Shown piece by piece: positions 45,640-55,477 of a stretch of 64,000 nt of DNA. Origin of the DNA: Mariniflexile fucanivorans (GTDB lineage: Bacteria; Bacteroidota; Bacteroidia; Flavobacteriales; Flavobacteriaceae). Below the pieces are notes generated by a model. It was given only the letters and a program-made list of their open reading frames with translations. It made no database searches and was not told the DNA's origin. Location of the stretch: assembly GCF_004341235.1 (NCBI RefSeq), contig NZ_SLUP01000009.1, positions 62,001-126,000 of the forward strand, given 5' to 3'. The translations under genes were made by a program, and so were the position numbers. Each line of letters begins with the position of its first letter. The stretch's first letter is position 1.

Positions 45640-47250
45640 ATGAGCAATAAAGTTTCGATTAAGGAGAAAATAGGTTACGGATTAGGAGATGCAGCAGCTA
45701 ATATTGGCTGGAGAGGCGTAGGGACGTTTTTGTTCATATTCTACACCGACGTTTTTGGTTTAGATCCTGTGACCGTAGGTGTGCTGTTTTTCGCAGCGCG
45801 TTTAAGCGATGGTATCAGTGATATAGCGATGGGGCTTATTGGCGATCGCACCAAATCAAAGTATGGTAAATTTCGACCATGGATTCTTTGGACCGCCATT
45901 CCTTTGGCGATAAGTTTAGTGCTACTTTTTTCTAGTCCAGACTTTAGTAACTCTGGAAAAATTATTTATGCTTATATCTCTTACCTCTTTTTTACCCTTA
46001 TGTACACCGCCAATAACATACCTTATGGTGCGTTGATGGCAGTTATGTCTAGTGATGACAAAGAACGTACTAGTATTGGGGCGTATAGAATGGTAGGTGC
46101 CTTTGGAGGAGGGATTCTTGTTCAGGGAGCACTACTCTTTCTTATTGCCTATTTCGGAAATGTAGATCCTTCAATAGCGATCTCAAAATTGGAGAACAAC
46201 ACGTATCAAGTTGAAATTGCTGCCACAAGAGATGTAGAGAATGTTAACATAAAAACTGAAGATGGAATCGCCACTTTTAAATGGAACGATGACCGTAATT
46301 TGGAAAATACACCTACTGTTGGTAAGAGCTTCAACATGGAAGCAGGAGAAACGTATTCCTTTATAGTAGCAGGCGAACCTAATTTAACTTCTGATAACTT
46401 GAGGATCATTGATCAAAAAAGAGGTTATAGCTATTCTATGCGTATCATGTCTGTTGTGCTTGCGCTTTTAATGTTTGTTACCTTTTATACAACTAGAGAA
46501 CGCGTACTACCACTTAAAGGCCAGGAAACTAATTTAAAACAGGATTTTAAGGATTTGATGACCAATAGGCCATGGTGGATATTGCTTATTACTGGATTAT
46601 TTTCAAGCTCTTATAACGCCATCAAACAAGGTATTATCATTATATATTTTGCTCATTATATACACAATCAATTATTGGCCGCATCCTATCTTGTAGGCTT
46701 AATGTTGGTCTCTATTGTAGGTGCGATTTTGATGACTCCACTAAGTAATAAATATGGAAAACGTAACATGTTTATTTATTCTTTGCTTATTTCAGGAGCT
46801 GTTATATCACTTCTAATATTTTGCGATTCAACCGCTGTTGTTGCCATTTTTACAATTGGTCTGCTTTCAGAACTTATAGGAGCTTTCTTTTCTAGCTTAT
46901 TCTTTGTAATGTTAGGTGATGCTGCAGATTATTCAGAATGGAAAAATAACCGCAGAGCTACAGGGCTTATTTACTCTGCAGGATCTACTGCAACTAAATT
47001 TGGTGGAGGTATTGCTGGCGCTATCATTGGATTAATTCTAGGTGCCTTCCACTATAATGGTCAGGACGCAACTACTATCGAAGGAGCCATTCCTGGCATA
47101 AAAATGCTAATGAGTTGGGTACCTGGTATTGTTGCGGCTATTGGAGCTGGAATAATGCTGCTTTACCCGCTAACAAAGAAAAAAATGAGTGAGATAACGT
47201 CCGATTTAGAACAACGACGACTTGAAGCCGCAGCCTTAATTACTGATTAA
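45640..47250 (+). CDS. GPH-family sugar:cation symporter (MFS)
   Basis: Inner-membrane uptake of sugars released in the periplasm. The glycoside-pentoside-hexuronide family is shown by KIGYGLGDAAANIGW at the N-terminus, LSDGISDIAMGLIGDRTKSKYGKFRPWIL and, later, GDAADYSEWKNNRRATGLIYSA. Between helices 6 and 7 there is an extra hydrophilic segment of about 90 residues (about 172-265) with beta-type sequence, absent from MelB, which makes the protein 536 residues long. The substrate may be glucose, an oligosaccharide or mannitol. Confidence 0.88.
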   Translation: MSNKVSIKEKIGYGLGDAAANIGWRGVGTFLFIFYTDVFGLDPVTVGVLFFAARLSDGISDIAMGLIGDRTKSKYGKFRPWILWTAIPLAISLVLLFSSPDFSNSGKIIYAYISYLFFTLMYTANNIPYGALMAVMSSDDKERTSIGAYRMVGAFGGGILVQGALLFLIAYFGNVDPSIAISKLENNTYQVEIAATRDVENVNIKTEDGIATFKWNDDRNLENTPTVGKSFNMEAGETYSFIVAGEPNLTSDNLRIIDQKRGYSYSMRIMSVVLALLMFVTFYTTRERVLPLKGQETNLKQDFKDLMTNRPWWILLITGLFSSSYNAIKQGIIIIYFAHYIHNQLLAASYLVGLMLVSIVGAILMTPLSNKYGKRNMFIYSLLISGAVISLLIFCDSTAVVAIFTIGLLSELIGAFFSSLFFVMLGDAADYSEWKNNRRATGLIYSAGSTATKFGGGIAGAIIGLILGAFHYNGQDATTIEGAIPGIKMLMSWVPGIVAAIGAGIMLLYPLTKKKMSEITSDLEQRRLEAAALITD

Positions 47251-47295
47251 AAAAAGGGTAAACCTAAATTTTTAAAAAAAGAAGCTTAAATATTT

Positions 47296-47358
47296 ATGAA
47301 AAAAAATAGAATCATTTGTTTTGGAGAAGTTCTTTAGGATGTCTTTCCTACTCAAAGT
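47296..47358 (+). pseudogene. 5' remnant of a second PfkB fructokinase gene
   Basis: Starting at ATG 47296 the frame reads MKKNRIICFGEVL, then TAG, then DVFPTQS. This aligns with CYGEVLWDMLPTGKK of the intact kinase at 42462, with the Trp codon turned into TAG. Similarity stops after about 21 codons and the rest of the gene is missing. It lies right after the symporter, where a kinase gene would be expected in such loci. Confidence 0.75.
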
Positions 47359-47590
47359 ATATTATTTTTAGCAATTTTTATTTACAAGGGTTTAAACCCA
47401 TTGGATAAATGAACCAAAACGTTTTTACAACATTGTGTAAAGCTTGTATGGTGACTCTGCCCGGAAACAAAAAGAAATCTCTATAAGAAATTAAAGCTAT
47501 TTGGGAAGTCTAAAAACATTTATGATTTAATAAGGTTTAAAAGTTGTAATTTTAACTAAGTTAGGTTGCAATGCCAAATATTTTTATTTT
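47359..47590. other. Region before the hybrid two-component regulator
   Basis: No gene or clear promoter is visible. The segment is AT-rich and presumably contains eroded sequence of the lost kinase gene followed by the control region of the regulator. Confidence 0.3.
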
Positions 47591-50500
47591 ATGAAACCAA
47601 TATTTTATTTTTTTGTGGGCTATTTATTTCTAGTTAGCACCATTACTTGGTCTCAAGAAACCAAACAAAAATATCAATTTGTTAACATAAAAGAGAATGT
47701 TTCTAAGATTGGTGCTTATACCATGATTCAAGACCAATATGGTTTTATGTGGATGGGAACCAATGGCGCAGGTTTAAATAGATTTGATGGGATTAATTAT
47801 ACCTCTTATAAAAATAAGTTAAACGATGTCACATCATTAAGTAATAACAATATTTACTGCTCCTATAAAGACCATAAAAACAGATTGTGGTTTGGCACAG
47901 AAATGGGTCTTAATCTATACGACCACAAGAAAGATAAATTCAAGCGAATATCGTTTTCTGGATTTGGAGACCATAGAGCAAACATTGCTGTTAGAAGTTT
48001 AGCGGAGGATAATAAGGGCAATTTATTTGTAGGCACTTATGAACATGGATTATTCAAGATGAATTTGGATAATTTTAAAATTGAAAAGATAGTAAGTCAG
48101 GGATCTAATACGCAGGAAACTATATCGATACATTCGCTTCGATCAGTCTCTAATGGAAAGATATATGCTGGAACCGATCGGGGTTTAAAAGAATTTGATA
48201 CAAAAACAAATACGCTTAAATTATCAAAGTTTAAAACAAAAAAAGGTATTGAGTCCATTTACCACCCCATTCAAAGTTTATTAATAGCTAATAATAATTT
48301 ATGGGTTGGAACGATGACTGATGGATTATTTAAAATAAATAAGATCAGCAATAAAGAAAATGAATTTAAAAGCCTAGATCATTTTGCAGTTTCTGAAAAT
48401 CGTATAATGTCTATTATTAAATTATCAGACGGAACGTTAATGAGTAGTACTGAAAATGATGGGTTATTTCATTTAAACGCTGATGGTCAAATTATCAATC
48501 ATTATTTAGCTAATAAAACAGACGTTAAGGGCATCGTAGCTAACTCCATTTGGTGTTTATTTTTAGATCGTAACGAACGCATTTGGCTTAGCTATTATAA
48601 TGCAGGAATTGGTGTCTATGATAAATTATATGATAAATTCAATCATATAGAAAGTTTACACAACAACTCTAATTCTTTACAGATTGGGTCTGTTACAGCC
48701 ATTACAAAAGACCAATCGGATAATTTTTGGGTTGGTTTAGATGGGGGTGGTATTGATGTTTTTAACCCGAAATCAAATCAGTTTACCCATATTAATTCAT
48801 CAGCAAACAAGGTGTTTTCGGGCTTAATTAACGATTACATTGAATCATTATTTATAGATAGTAATCAAAATATTTGGGCAGGAAGTTGGAACAAGGGCTT
48901 ATTTCTATTAAAAAAAGGATCTAAAAACTTTGTCAATTTTACTATAAAAAACACAAATGGAGATTTAACTTCTGATAACGTAATAAGCATCGATGAAGAT
49001 TCAGAAGGTACCATTTGGTTTGCAAGTTGGGATAAAGGCGTACACTCCTATAATCCAAGCACAAATAAATTCACGCATCACAAATCACAGCCTTTTTTAA
49101 AAAATGGAATACAAGATAGTTATGCAAGAAAAGTATTGATTGACAGAAAAGATAATTTGTGGGTTGCTACTACAGATAAAGGCTTGTTTAAAATTAAAAA
49201 ATTAAAAGACGGCAACTTTTCTATTGTTTCTATGGCACTTAGAATGGCTAAAGAATTCAATAATTATGCTACCGCTAATCATGTTTTGGCTCTTTACGAA
49301 GGTAGTGATGGCTTAATTTGGATTGGAACAAGAGGTGCCGGTTTATGTAAATACAATCCTGATGCCGATACGTTTACATGGTATAATACATTAAATGGAC
49401 TTGAAGCCATAAATATAACTGGTATTATTGAAGATTTAAAAGGAGATATTTGGCTTAGTACCCATTCTGGTATTACGAGATTTGATATTGCTGCCAACAG
49501 TTTTACAAGGTTTACAAAAGATGATGGACTGCTTTCAAACGATTTTAACGCAAATGCTAATTTTAAAGATCATCAAGGGAATATTTATTTCGGAAATTAT
49601 CTTGGCATTGATTATTTTGATCCTTCAAAAATTAGTGTTAACGCAACGTTGCCATCATTATATTTAACAAGATTTAAATTATTTAATGAAGATGTTTTTC
49701 CTAATCAAAAAAGTTCTCCGCTTATTAGTGTTATTGGAGAAACTAAAAATCTTACTTTAGATCATACTCAATCTGTCTTTACCATTGAATATATAGGTGT
49801 TAATTATACGCGACCAGAATTGAACCAATATGCTTATTACTTAGAGGGCCTAGAAAAATCTTGGAATTATGTTGGCAGTTTAAAAAGTGCCACATATACA
49901 AACTTAAAACATGGAAACTATACTTTTAAATTAAAGGCGGCAAATAGTGATGGTAAATGGACAGAAATACCATTAAGTTTAAAGATAACCGTTTTGCCAC
50001 CTTGGTGGAAAACTAACGAAGCCTTGTTTTTTTACATTGTATTATTGCTTTTGGGATTCTATTTATTAAATAGAATGGCACAAATAAGGCTCAATAAAAA
50101 ACAAGAAATTGCCCTTGAACAAAATATGAGATTACAAGAAAAGGCATTAAACGAGAAAAAGTTTCAGTTTTTTACCAACATATCTCATGAATTTAGAACA
50201 CCTCTTACATTAATAATGAATCCTCTTAACGATATTATTAGAGATGATAGTTTAAACCTTCCTTATAGGGTAAAAGAAAAACATAATATTATACACAAAA
50301 ACACAGATAGGCTTTATAGATTAATAAATGAACTTTTAGATTTTAGAAAACTAGAGCTAAATAAAACAAGAGTTAGTGCAAGGCAATTAAATTTAGTGGA
50401 CTTTACCAAAAACGTTTTAAGTTATTTTAAAGAAGAAGCATTAACCAATGATATAGACCTTAACCTAGATGCGGACCTAACAGATATTACTGTATGGGGT

Positions 50501-51760
50501 GATGAAAAAATGTTAGAAAAAATTATTTTCAATATTTTATCAAATGCCATAAAAACAACCCCAAAAGGAGGTACTATTAATGTTGATCTCCAATCTACAG
50601 ACAAGCTATATATATTACCTTTAGTAAACGAAACAGAACCAATTAAGGTGGTTGAAATTAGTATTTCAGATACTGGTGTAGGAATTGCAAAAGAAGAAGT
50701 AGAAAGAATTTTTGAACGATTTTACCAAGCTGAAAACTTAAATAAAGGATACTATGGTGGCACTGGTATTGGTTTAGAGGTGGTTAGAGAATTTGTTAAT
50801 CTGCATAAAGGTAAAATTGAAGTAGAAAGTGAGGTTGGAAAAGGAAGCACATTCAAAATTATATTACCTGCTGGAAAATCGCATTTTAATGAGAGTGAAA
50901 TAGCAACAGAAAAGATAGAGCAACAATTTAAAAACGAATCATTTACCCCTACAAATTCTTCAATAGAAGCAGAAGAAAAAAATAGCAGTGAAAATCAAAG
51001 CAGTCCTAAATACACCTTGCTGGTCGTAGAAGATAATGCAGAACTTAGGGATTATTTAAAAAATGAGATTGGAAATGAATACAAGGTTTTAACAGCCGAG
51101 AATGGAAAAAAGGGATTAGAAATAGCAAAAGAATCGCTTCCTGATATAATAATTACCGATGTTGTAATGCCAGAAATGAATGGCTTCGATTTTTGTAAAA
51201 AAATAAAGACTGATATCAGCACAAGTCATATTCCGTTGTTAATGCTTACTGCTAAATCTCAAATTGATGATAGAATGGAAGGTATTGAATTAGGAGCAGA
51301 TGCTTATATGGTAAAACCTTTTGATATGAGGTTGTTGAGGTTGCGTTTATCACAACTAATAACAAGCAGGCAATTGATTTTCAATAAATACTTTAGCCTT
51401 ATTACCGATATTCCAGCAAATATTAGCACCACTTCTTTAGATAAAGAATTTATAGAGAAAGTTTTAAACTATATTAACGCTAATATTGGTGATCCAGATT
51501 TAAATGTAGAATTACTTGCTTCGCAATTAAATTTAAGTAGAAGTCAATTTTACAGAAAAATTAAGGCACTCACAAACCAAACGGCTAATGAGTTTTTAAG
51601 AAACATCAGACTTCAAAAGGCAAAACAAATTATTGAAAAAGGAAATACTAATATTAGCGAAGTTTGTTACAAAGTAGGCTTTTCTTCACCCTCATATTTT
51701 ACAAAATGTTTTAAAGGCTATTTTGGAATATTGCCTACAGAAGTTGAGTCAAAATCTTAA
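47591..51760 (+). CDS. Hybrid two-component system sensor/regulator (HTCS)
   Basis: A 1389-residue one-protein signalling system controlling Bacteroidota sugar loci. Signal peptide; two seven-bladed propellers of Reg_prop repeats (for example GFMWMGTNGAGLNRFDG) over residues 30-715; Y_Y_Y domain to about 800; one membrane helix near 815-835. Then HisKA with His866 in SHEFRTPL, HATPase_c with DTGVGI and GGTGIGLEV, a receiver domain with phosphoacceptor Asp1190 (IITDVVMPEMNG), and an AraC-type HTH (SRSQFYRKIKALTNQT to the C-terminus). It probably binds an oligosaccharide in the periplasm and activates the neighbouring operons. Confidence 0.95.
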   Translation: MKPIFYFFVGYLFLVSTITWSQETKQKYQFVNIKENVSKIGAYTMIQDQYGFMWMGTNGAGLNRFDGINYTSYKNKLNDVTSLSNNNIYCSYKDHKNRLWFGTEMGLNLYDHKKDKFKRISFSGFGDHRANIAVRSLAEDNKGNLFVGTYEHGLFKMNLDNFKIEKIVSQGSNTQETISIHSLRSVSNGKIYAGTDRGLKEFDTKTNTLKLSKFKTKKGIESIYHPIQSLLIANNNLWVGTMTDGLFKINKISNKENEFKSLDHFAVSENRIMSIIKLSDGTLMSSTENDGLFHLNADGQIINHYLANKTDVKGIVANSIWCLFLDRNERIWLSYYNAGIGVYDKLYDKFNHIESLHNNSNSLQIGSVTAITKDQSDNFWVGLDGGGIDVFNPKSNQFTHINSSANKVFSGLINDYIESLFIDSNQNIWAGSWNKGLFLLKKGSKNFVNFTIKNTNGDLTSDNVISIDEDSEGTIWFASWDKGVHSYNPSTNKFTHHKSQPFLKNGIQDSYARKVLIDRKDNLWVATTDKGLFKIKKLKDGNFSIVSMALRMAKEFNNYATANHVLALYEGSDGLIWIGTRGAGLCKYNPDADTFTWYNTLNGLEAINITGIIEDLKGDIWLSTHSGITRFDIAANSFTRFTKDDGLLSNDFNANANFKDHQGNIYFGNYLGIDYFDPSKISVNATLPSLYLTRFKLFNEDVFPNQKSSPLISVIGETKNLTLDHTQSVFTIEYIGVNYTRPELNQYAYYLEGLEKSWNYVGSLKSATYTNLKHGNYTFKLKAANSDGKWTEIPLSLKITVLPPWWKTNEALFFYIVLLLLGFYLLNRMAQIRLNKKQEIALEQNMRLQEKALNEKKFQFFTNISHEFRTPLTLIMNPLNDIIRDDSLNLPYRVKEKHNIIHKNTDRLYRLINELLDFRKLELNKTRVSARQLNLVDFTKNVLSYFKEEALTNDIDLNLDADLTDITVWGDEKMLEKIIFNILSNAIKTTPKGGTINVDLQSTDKLYILPLVNETEPIKVVEISISDTGVGIAKEEVERIFERFYQAENLNKGYYGGTGIGLEVVREFVNLHKGKIEVESEVGKGSTFKIILPAGKSHFNESEIATEKIEQQFKNESFTPTNSSIEAEEKNSSENQSSPKYTLLVVEDNAELRDYLKNEIGNEYKVLTAENGKKGLEIAKESLPDIIITDVVMPEMNGFDFCKKIKTDISTSHIPLLMLTAKSQIDDRMEGIELGADAYMVKPFDMRLLRLRLSQLITSRQLIFNKYFSLITDIPANISTTSLDKEFIEKVLNYINANIGDPDLNVELLASQLNLSRSQFYRKIKALTNQTANEFLRNIRLQKAKQIIEKGNTNISEVCYKVGFSSPSYFTKCFKGYFGILPTEVESKS

Positions 51761-52232
51761 CGACTTTAAAAATCAATATTTCTTAAAATAATAGTCCCGA
51801 AAGCTTTCGGAACTGTTATTTGGATTCCCGTTTTATTCATTTGATGCTATTTTTATAATAATCAATTCATGAATCTTACGATTTAACAGGAATGACAATT
51901 TCGTCGAAAACCTCTATACAAGCATCTGGGCATTTTTTTATAAAAATTTACATTATAAATTCATACAATTACCTTAGCATATAATTAGAAAATTTAGCTA
52001 GATTTTTTTAAAGATTAAAATTATTAGCCAAGAACAAACCTGTCATATATTCTAATTTGGAAATTACCTAAAGAGCTGTAAATCTTAGCGTAATGGTAAC
52101 TATAAAAAATGTCGCATCATATATATCAAATGTTGCACGGCACTCACTTAAACATAAAATTGCTTCAAATTCACCAATACTTGCACTATTAGTTATATGT
52201 ATAATTTAATATTTATTTAACATTTGTGAAAT
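51761..52232. other. Control region upstream of the glucan susCD genes
   Basis: No sizeable gene. A short palindrome CCGAAAGCTTTCGG lies at 51797-51810 after the regulator and may end its transcript. AAATTACCTAAA at 52063-52074 also occurs upstream of the divergent GH3 gene (60272-60283). The stretch GTCGCATCATATATATCAAATGTTGCAC-like near 52110-52138 has imperfect symmetry. These are candidate regulator sites; none is proven. Confidence 0.35.
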
Positions 52233-52331
52233 ATGAAACTGAAGTCATTAAAATGGAATAAAGTTGTAGAGATACTTCTAATGGTTTTAGTTATTGCACT
52301 ATTAGTATTTCTTGTCGTATTCATTTTTTAA
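52233..52331 (+). CDS. Small single-helix membrane peptide upstream of SusC
   Basis: A 32-codon frame starting at ATG 52233 begins MKLKSLKWNKVVEILL and continues as an unbroken hydrophobic helix (VLVIALLVFLVVFIF) to TAA at 52329. Positive residues precede the helix as expected for membrane insertion. It lies 76 bases upstream of the SusC gene on the same strand. I do not recognise a family; the clear charge and hydrophobicity pattern argues for a real peptide. Confidence 0.45.
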   Translation: MKLKSLKWNKVVEILLMVLVIALLVFLVVFIF

Positions 52332-52407
52332 AAAGACTCCTCAATATCTAAGTTCATTAATTAATAACCTTAAAAACTAATTAAGTACTAATTCTAAACT
52401 AAATTTT

Positions 52408-55400
52408 ATGAAAAACAGATTATTAAAAAAATTAGTGCTTCCAGTATTTTTACTACTAGGGAGTATTATGTATGCACAATCGGTATCGGGTACTGTTTCC
52501 GATAAATCAGGGCCAGTTCCTGGTGTAAATGTACTGGTTAAAGGAACAACGACTGGAACCGTTACAGATTTTGACGGGAAATTTGATATAAGCGTTAGCA
52601 AAGGAAGCGTTTTAGTCTTTTCGTATGTTGGCTATTTAACCCAAGAGGTTAACTATACAGGGCAAGCATCAATTAACGTATTACTTCAAGAAGATGCAGC
52701 ACTTCTAGATGAAGTAGTGGTGGTTGGATATGGTTCTAAACAGAAGAGTTTAGTAACTGGAGCTATTTCTAGTATTGATTCTAAACAAATAAAAAGTTCA
52801 TCAAATCAACGTGTAGAACAAGTTTTACAAGGTAGAACATCGGGTGTAACAGTTTCTTCTTCATCAGGTTCCCCTGGTCAAGGTGCTCAAATACGTATTC
52901 GTGGTGCAGGTTCAAGTGGAAATTCAGATCCTTTATATATTGTTGATGGTATGAAGGTGTCAAATATATCAACTATAGCCCCTGGTGATATTGCGAATAT
53001 CGAAATTTTAAAAGATGCTGCTTCTGCTGCAATTTATGGTACAGAAGGAGCCAATGGAGTTGTTATTATAACAACTAAAGCGGGCCGTAGCAGTAATGGA
53101 GGCGTTAAAGTTGGATTTAGTACACAGCTAGGTACCCAATTTGTTAAAACAGATATGGAATTGATGAATTCTTCACAGTTTGTTGAATATATGAACGAAG
53201 CAGGAATTAGTTCGGTAGTAGATAACGGAGTGAATACGAATTGGTTAGACGCTATATTTGAAAGTGCGCCAATTACACGTTATGATTTAAATATATCTGG
53301 TGGCGATAAAAAATTATCATATTATGGGTCTTTTGGGAGTATAAAACAAGATGGTATTGTTGGTAAAGAGAATTCTTCTTTTAAGCGAAAAACCTTCAGG
53401 ATTAATTTAAAAAGCGAAATAACAGATTTTATAGAAGTAGGTTATAACGCTACTTACTCGCTTTCTGATAGATTAGGAATTCAAGAAAACAGCGACACAA
53501 GAGGTGTTATTCAAAATGCGATAGCACTGGATCCATTAACTCCAGTAACATATGCAAATGAAAGTGATGTTCCACAAAGTGTTCTTAACAATCAAATAAT
53601 TGATAATGGCGATGGTACTTTTACAACCATTCCCTTATTAAGAGATGGTAATGGTAACGTTTATGGTTACCCAACCTATTCAACAGGCGAATTTGTAAAT
53701 CCTGTAGCTTTCGCAAATGTAATGAACAAGACAACATATGATGAAAATCAATCTATTTTTTCAGCATATTTAAAACTAAAAGTTATTGAAGGGTTATATA
53801 TTACTACTAGATATGGTAGAGAAAGCGGTAAAACAGATGAAAAAAACATGATAAACCCATATTATGTATCTTCTGAAGCTGCTAATACAACCTATACGGG
53901 GTCTCAAAATTATAGAAAAAGTAGAAGATGGTTATGGGAGAATTTTGTAAATTATGATAAGACTATTGGTAAGCATAATTTCGCATTATTAGGAGGTTAT
54001 TCCGCTGAAGACACCGATGGTTCTACAATAATAAAAAGAAGTGGATCCATAGCTATTGAAGATTTTACAGGTTTCGATTTTGATTTAGCAGCTTTTAACC
54101 AACAAATTGATCTGGTAGACCCAACGGCAGATAATATGGTGTCTCTATTCGGAAGATTATCTTATGATTATGATGGTAAATATTTATTTGAAGGTTCTTT
54201 AAGATCTGATACTTCTGATAAGTTCCCGTCAGCAAATAAAACAGGGACTTTTCCTGCTGTTTCATTAGGTTGGGTTTTATCTAAAGAAGATTTTTGGAAG
54301 CAAGATTCTAAAATTGATTATCTAAAATTTAGAGGAAGTTGGGGTCAAAATGGTAGTAAATCGAACTTAAGTGGAAATTCTGATAAAACTTATGTTACCT
54401 CGTTTTTAAATGGTCAAGAAATTGTTTATGAAGGGGTTACGGGGGCTCAAATTACAGCTTATGCTAATCCTGATTTAGTTTGGGAAACATCAGAGCAACT
54501 AGATTTAGGGATGGATTTAAGAGCGTTAAACAGTAAATTAAGATTCTCTATAGATTATTACACAAAAACGACGAGAGATGCTATAGTTTCAGATGGTTCA
54601 TTAATTACGCCAGGATCTGCGGGATTTGTTTCTAACGAGTTTAATTCAGGAACCATTGAAAATAAAGGTTTTGAGTTTGAACTTGGCTATGGCGATACAA
54701 CTACAGGCGGTTTATCTTATAACTTTAGTGCTAATTTATCTACTTTAAAGAATGAAGTAAAAGAAATACTTTTTGTACCGGAAGGCACCTCTTTAGTGGG
54801 TGCAAGTGCCCCTCAAAACCCAGATGGTGTTACTAGGTTTTCCCAAGGGCTTCCTTCTTGGTATTTTTACGGTTATAAAACCAATGGTATAGATCCAGCA
54901 ACAGGAGAAATAATTAAAGTAGATACCGATGGTGTTAGTGGTATTACCAGTGCCGATAAAACCATGATAGGATCTCCACACCCAGATATGTTGTTTGGTG
55001 GTAATATAGCTTTAGGTTACAAAGCGTTCGATTTTAATTTACAATTTCAAGGTACTATAGGTAATGATATTATGGCAACATTCTATCAACCTTCACGTCC
55101 AATAACAAATAAACCTGTACATTTTTATACCAATAGATGGCAACAAGCTGGAGACAATGCAAGCTTTCCTTCTGCAGCCAATGCAATAAGCGCATATGAT
55201 ACAGATTTAGTTGTTGAAGATGGATCTTATATGAGAATTAAACAAATACAACTTGGGTATACATTACCACAAAATTTGGCTAATAAATTAAAATTAGATA
55301 ATCTTAGACTTTATGTGTCTTTAGATGACTATTTCACATTCACGAAGTATAGTGGTCTTGATCCAGAAATTGGAAACTTTGACTTCAAATCAATAGGTGT

Positions 55401-55461
55401 AGACAGAGGGTTTTACCCAACAGCTGCTAAAGCATTATTTGGATTGTCAGTAGAATTTTAA
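52408..55461 (+). CDS. SusC-family TonB-linked outer membrane transporter (glucan locus)
   Basis: Imports oligosaccharides across the outer membrane. Signal peptide to about residue 23, CarboxypepD_reg-like domain (VSGTVSDKSGPVPGVNVLVK), TonB-box-like LDEVVVVGYGSKQKS near 100, plug with IRIRGAGSSGNSDPLYIVDG and AAIYGTEGANGVVIITTK, and a barrel ending in ALFGLSVEF. 1017 residues. It differs clearly from the SusC at 22802-25993. The SusD partner starts 16 bases downstream. Confidence 0.95.
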   Translation: MKNRLLKKLVLPVFLLLGSIMYAQSVSGTVSDKSGPVPGVNVLVKGTTTGTVTDFDGKFDISVSKGSVLVFSYVGYLTQEVNYTGQASINVLLQEDAALLDEVVVVGYGSKQKSLVTGAISSIDSKQIKSSSNQRVEQVLQGRTSGVTVSSSSGSPGQGAQIRIRGAGSSGNSDPLYIVDGMKVSNISTIAPGDIANIEILKDAASAAIYGTEGANGVVIITTKAGRSSNGGVKVGFSTQLGTQFVKTDMELMNSSQFVEYMNEAGISSVVDNGVNTNWLDAIFESAPITRYDLNISGGDKKLSYYGSFGSIKQDGIVGKENSSFKRKTFRINLKSEITDFIEVGYNATYSLSDRLGIQENSDTRGVIQNAIALDPLTPVTYANESDVPQSVLNNQIIDNGDGTFTTIPLLRDGNGNVYGYPTYSTGEFVNPVAFANVMNKTTYDENQSIFSAYLKLKVIEGLYITTRYGRESGKTDEKNMINPYYVSSEAANTTYTGSQNYRKSRRWLWENFVNYDKTIGKHNFALLGGYSAEDTDGSTIIKRSGSIAIEDFTGFDFDLAAFNQQIDLVDPTADNMVSLFGRLSYDYDGKYLFEGSLRSDTSDKFPSANKTGTFPAVSLGWVLSKEDFWKQDSKIDYLKFRGSWGQNGSKSNLSGNSDKTYVTSFLNGQEIVYEGVTGAQITAYANPDLVWETSEQLDLGMDLRALNSKLRFSIDYYTKTTRDAIVSDGSLITPGSAGFVSNEFNSGTIENKGFEFELGYGDTTTGGLSYNFSANLSTLKNEVKEILFVPEGTSLVGASAPQNPDGVTRFSQGLPSWYFYGYKTNGIDPATGEIIKVDTDGVSGITSADKTMIGSPHPDMLFGGNIALGYKAFDFNLQFQGTIGNDIMATFYQPSRPITNKPVHFYTNRWQQAGDNASFPSAANAISAYDTDLVVEDGSYMRIKQIQLGYTLPQNLANKLKLDNLRLYVSLDDYFTFTKYSGLDPEIGNFDFKSIGVDRGFYPTAAKALFGLSVEF

Positions 55462-55477
55462 CAAAAAAAAATAAATT

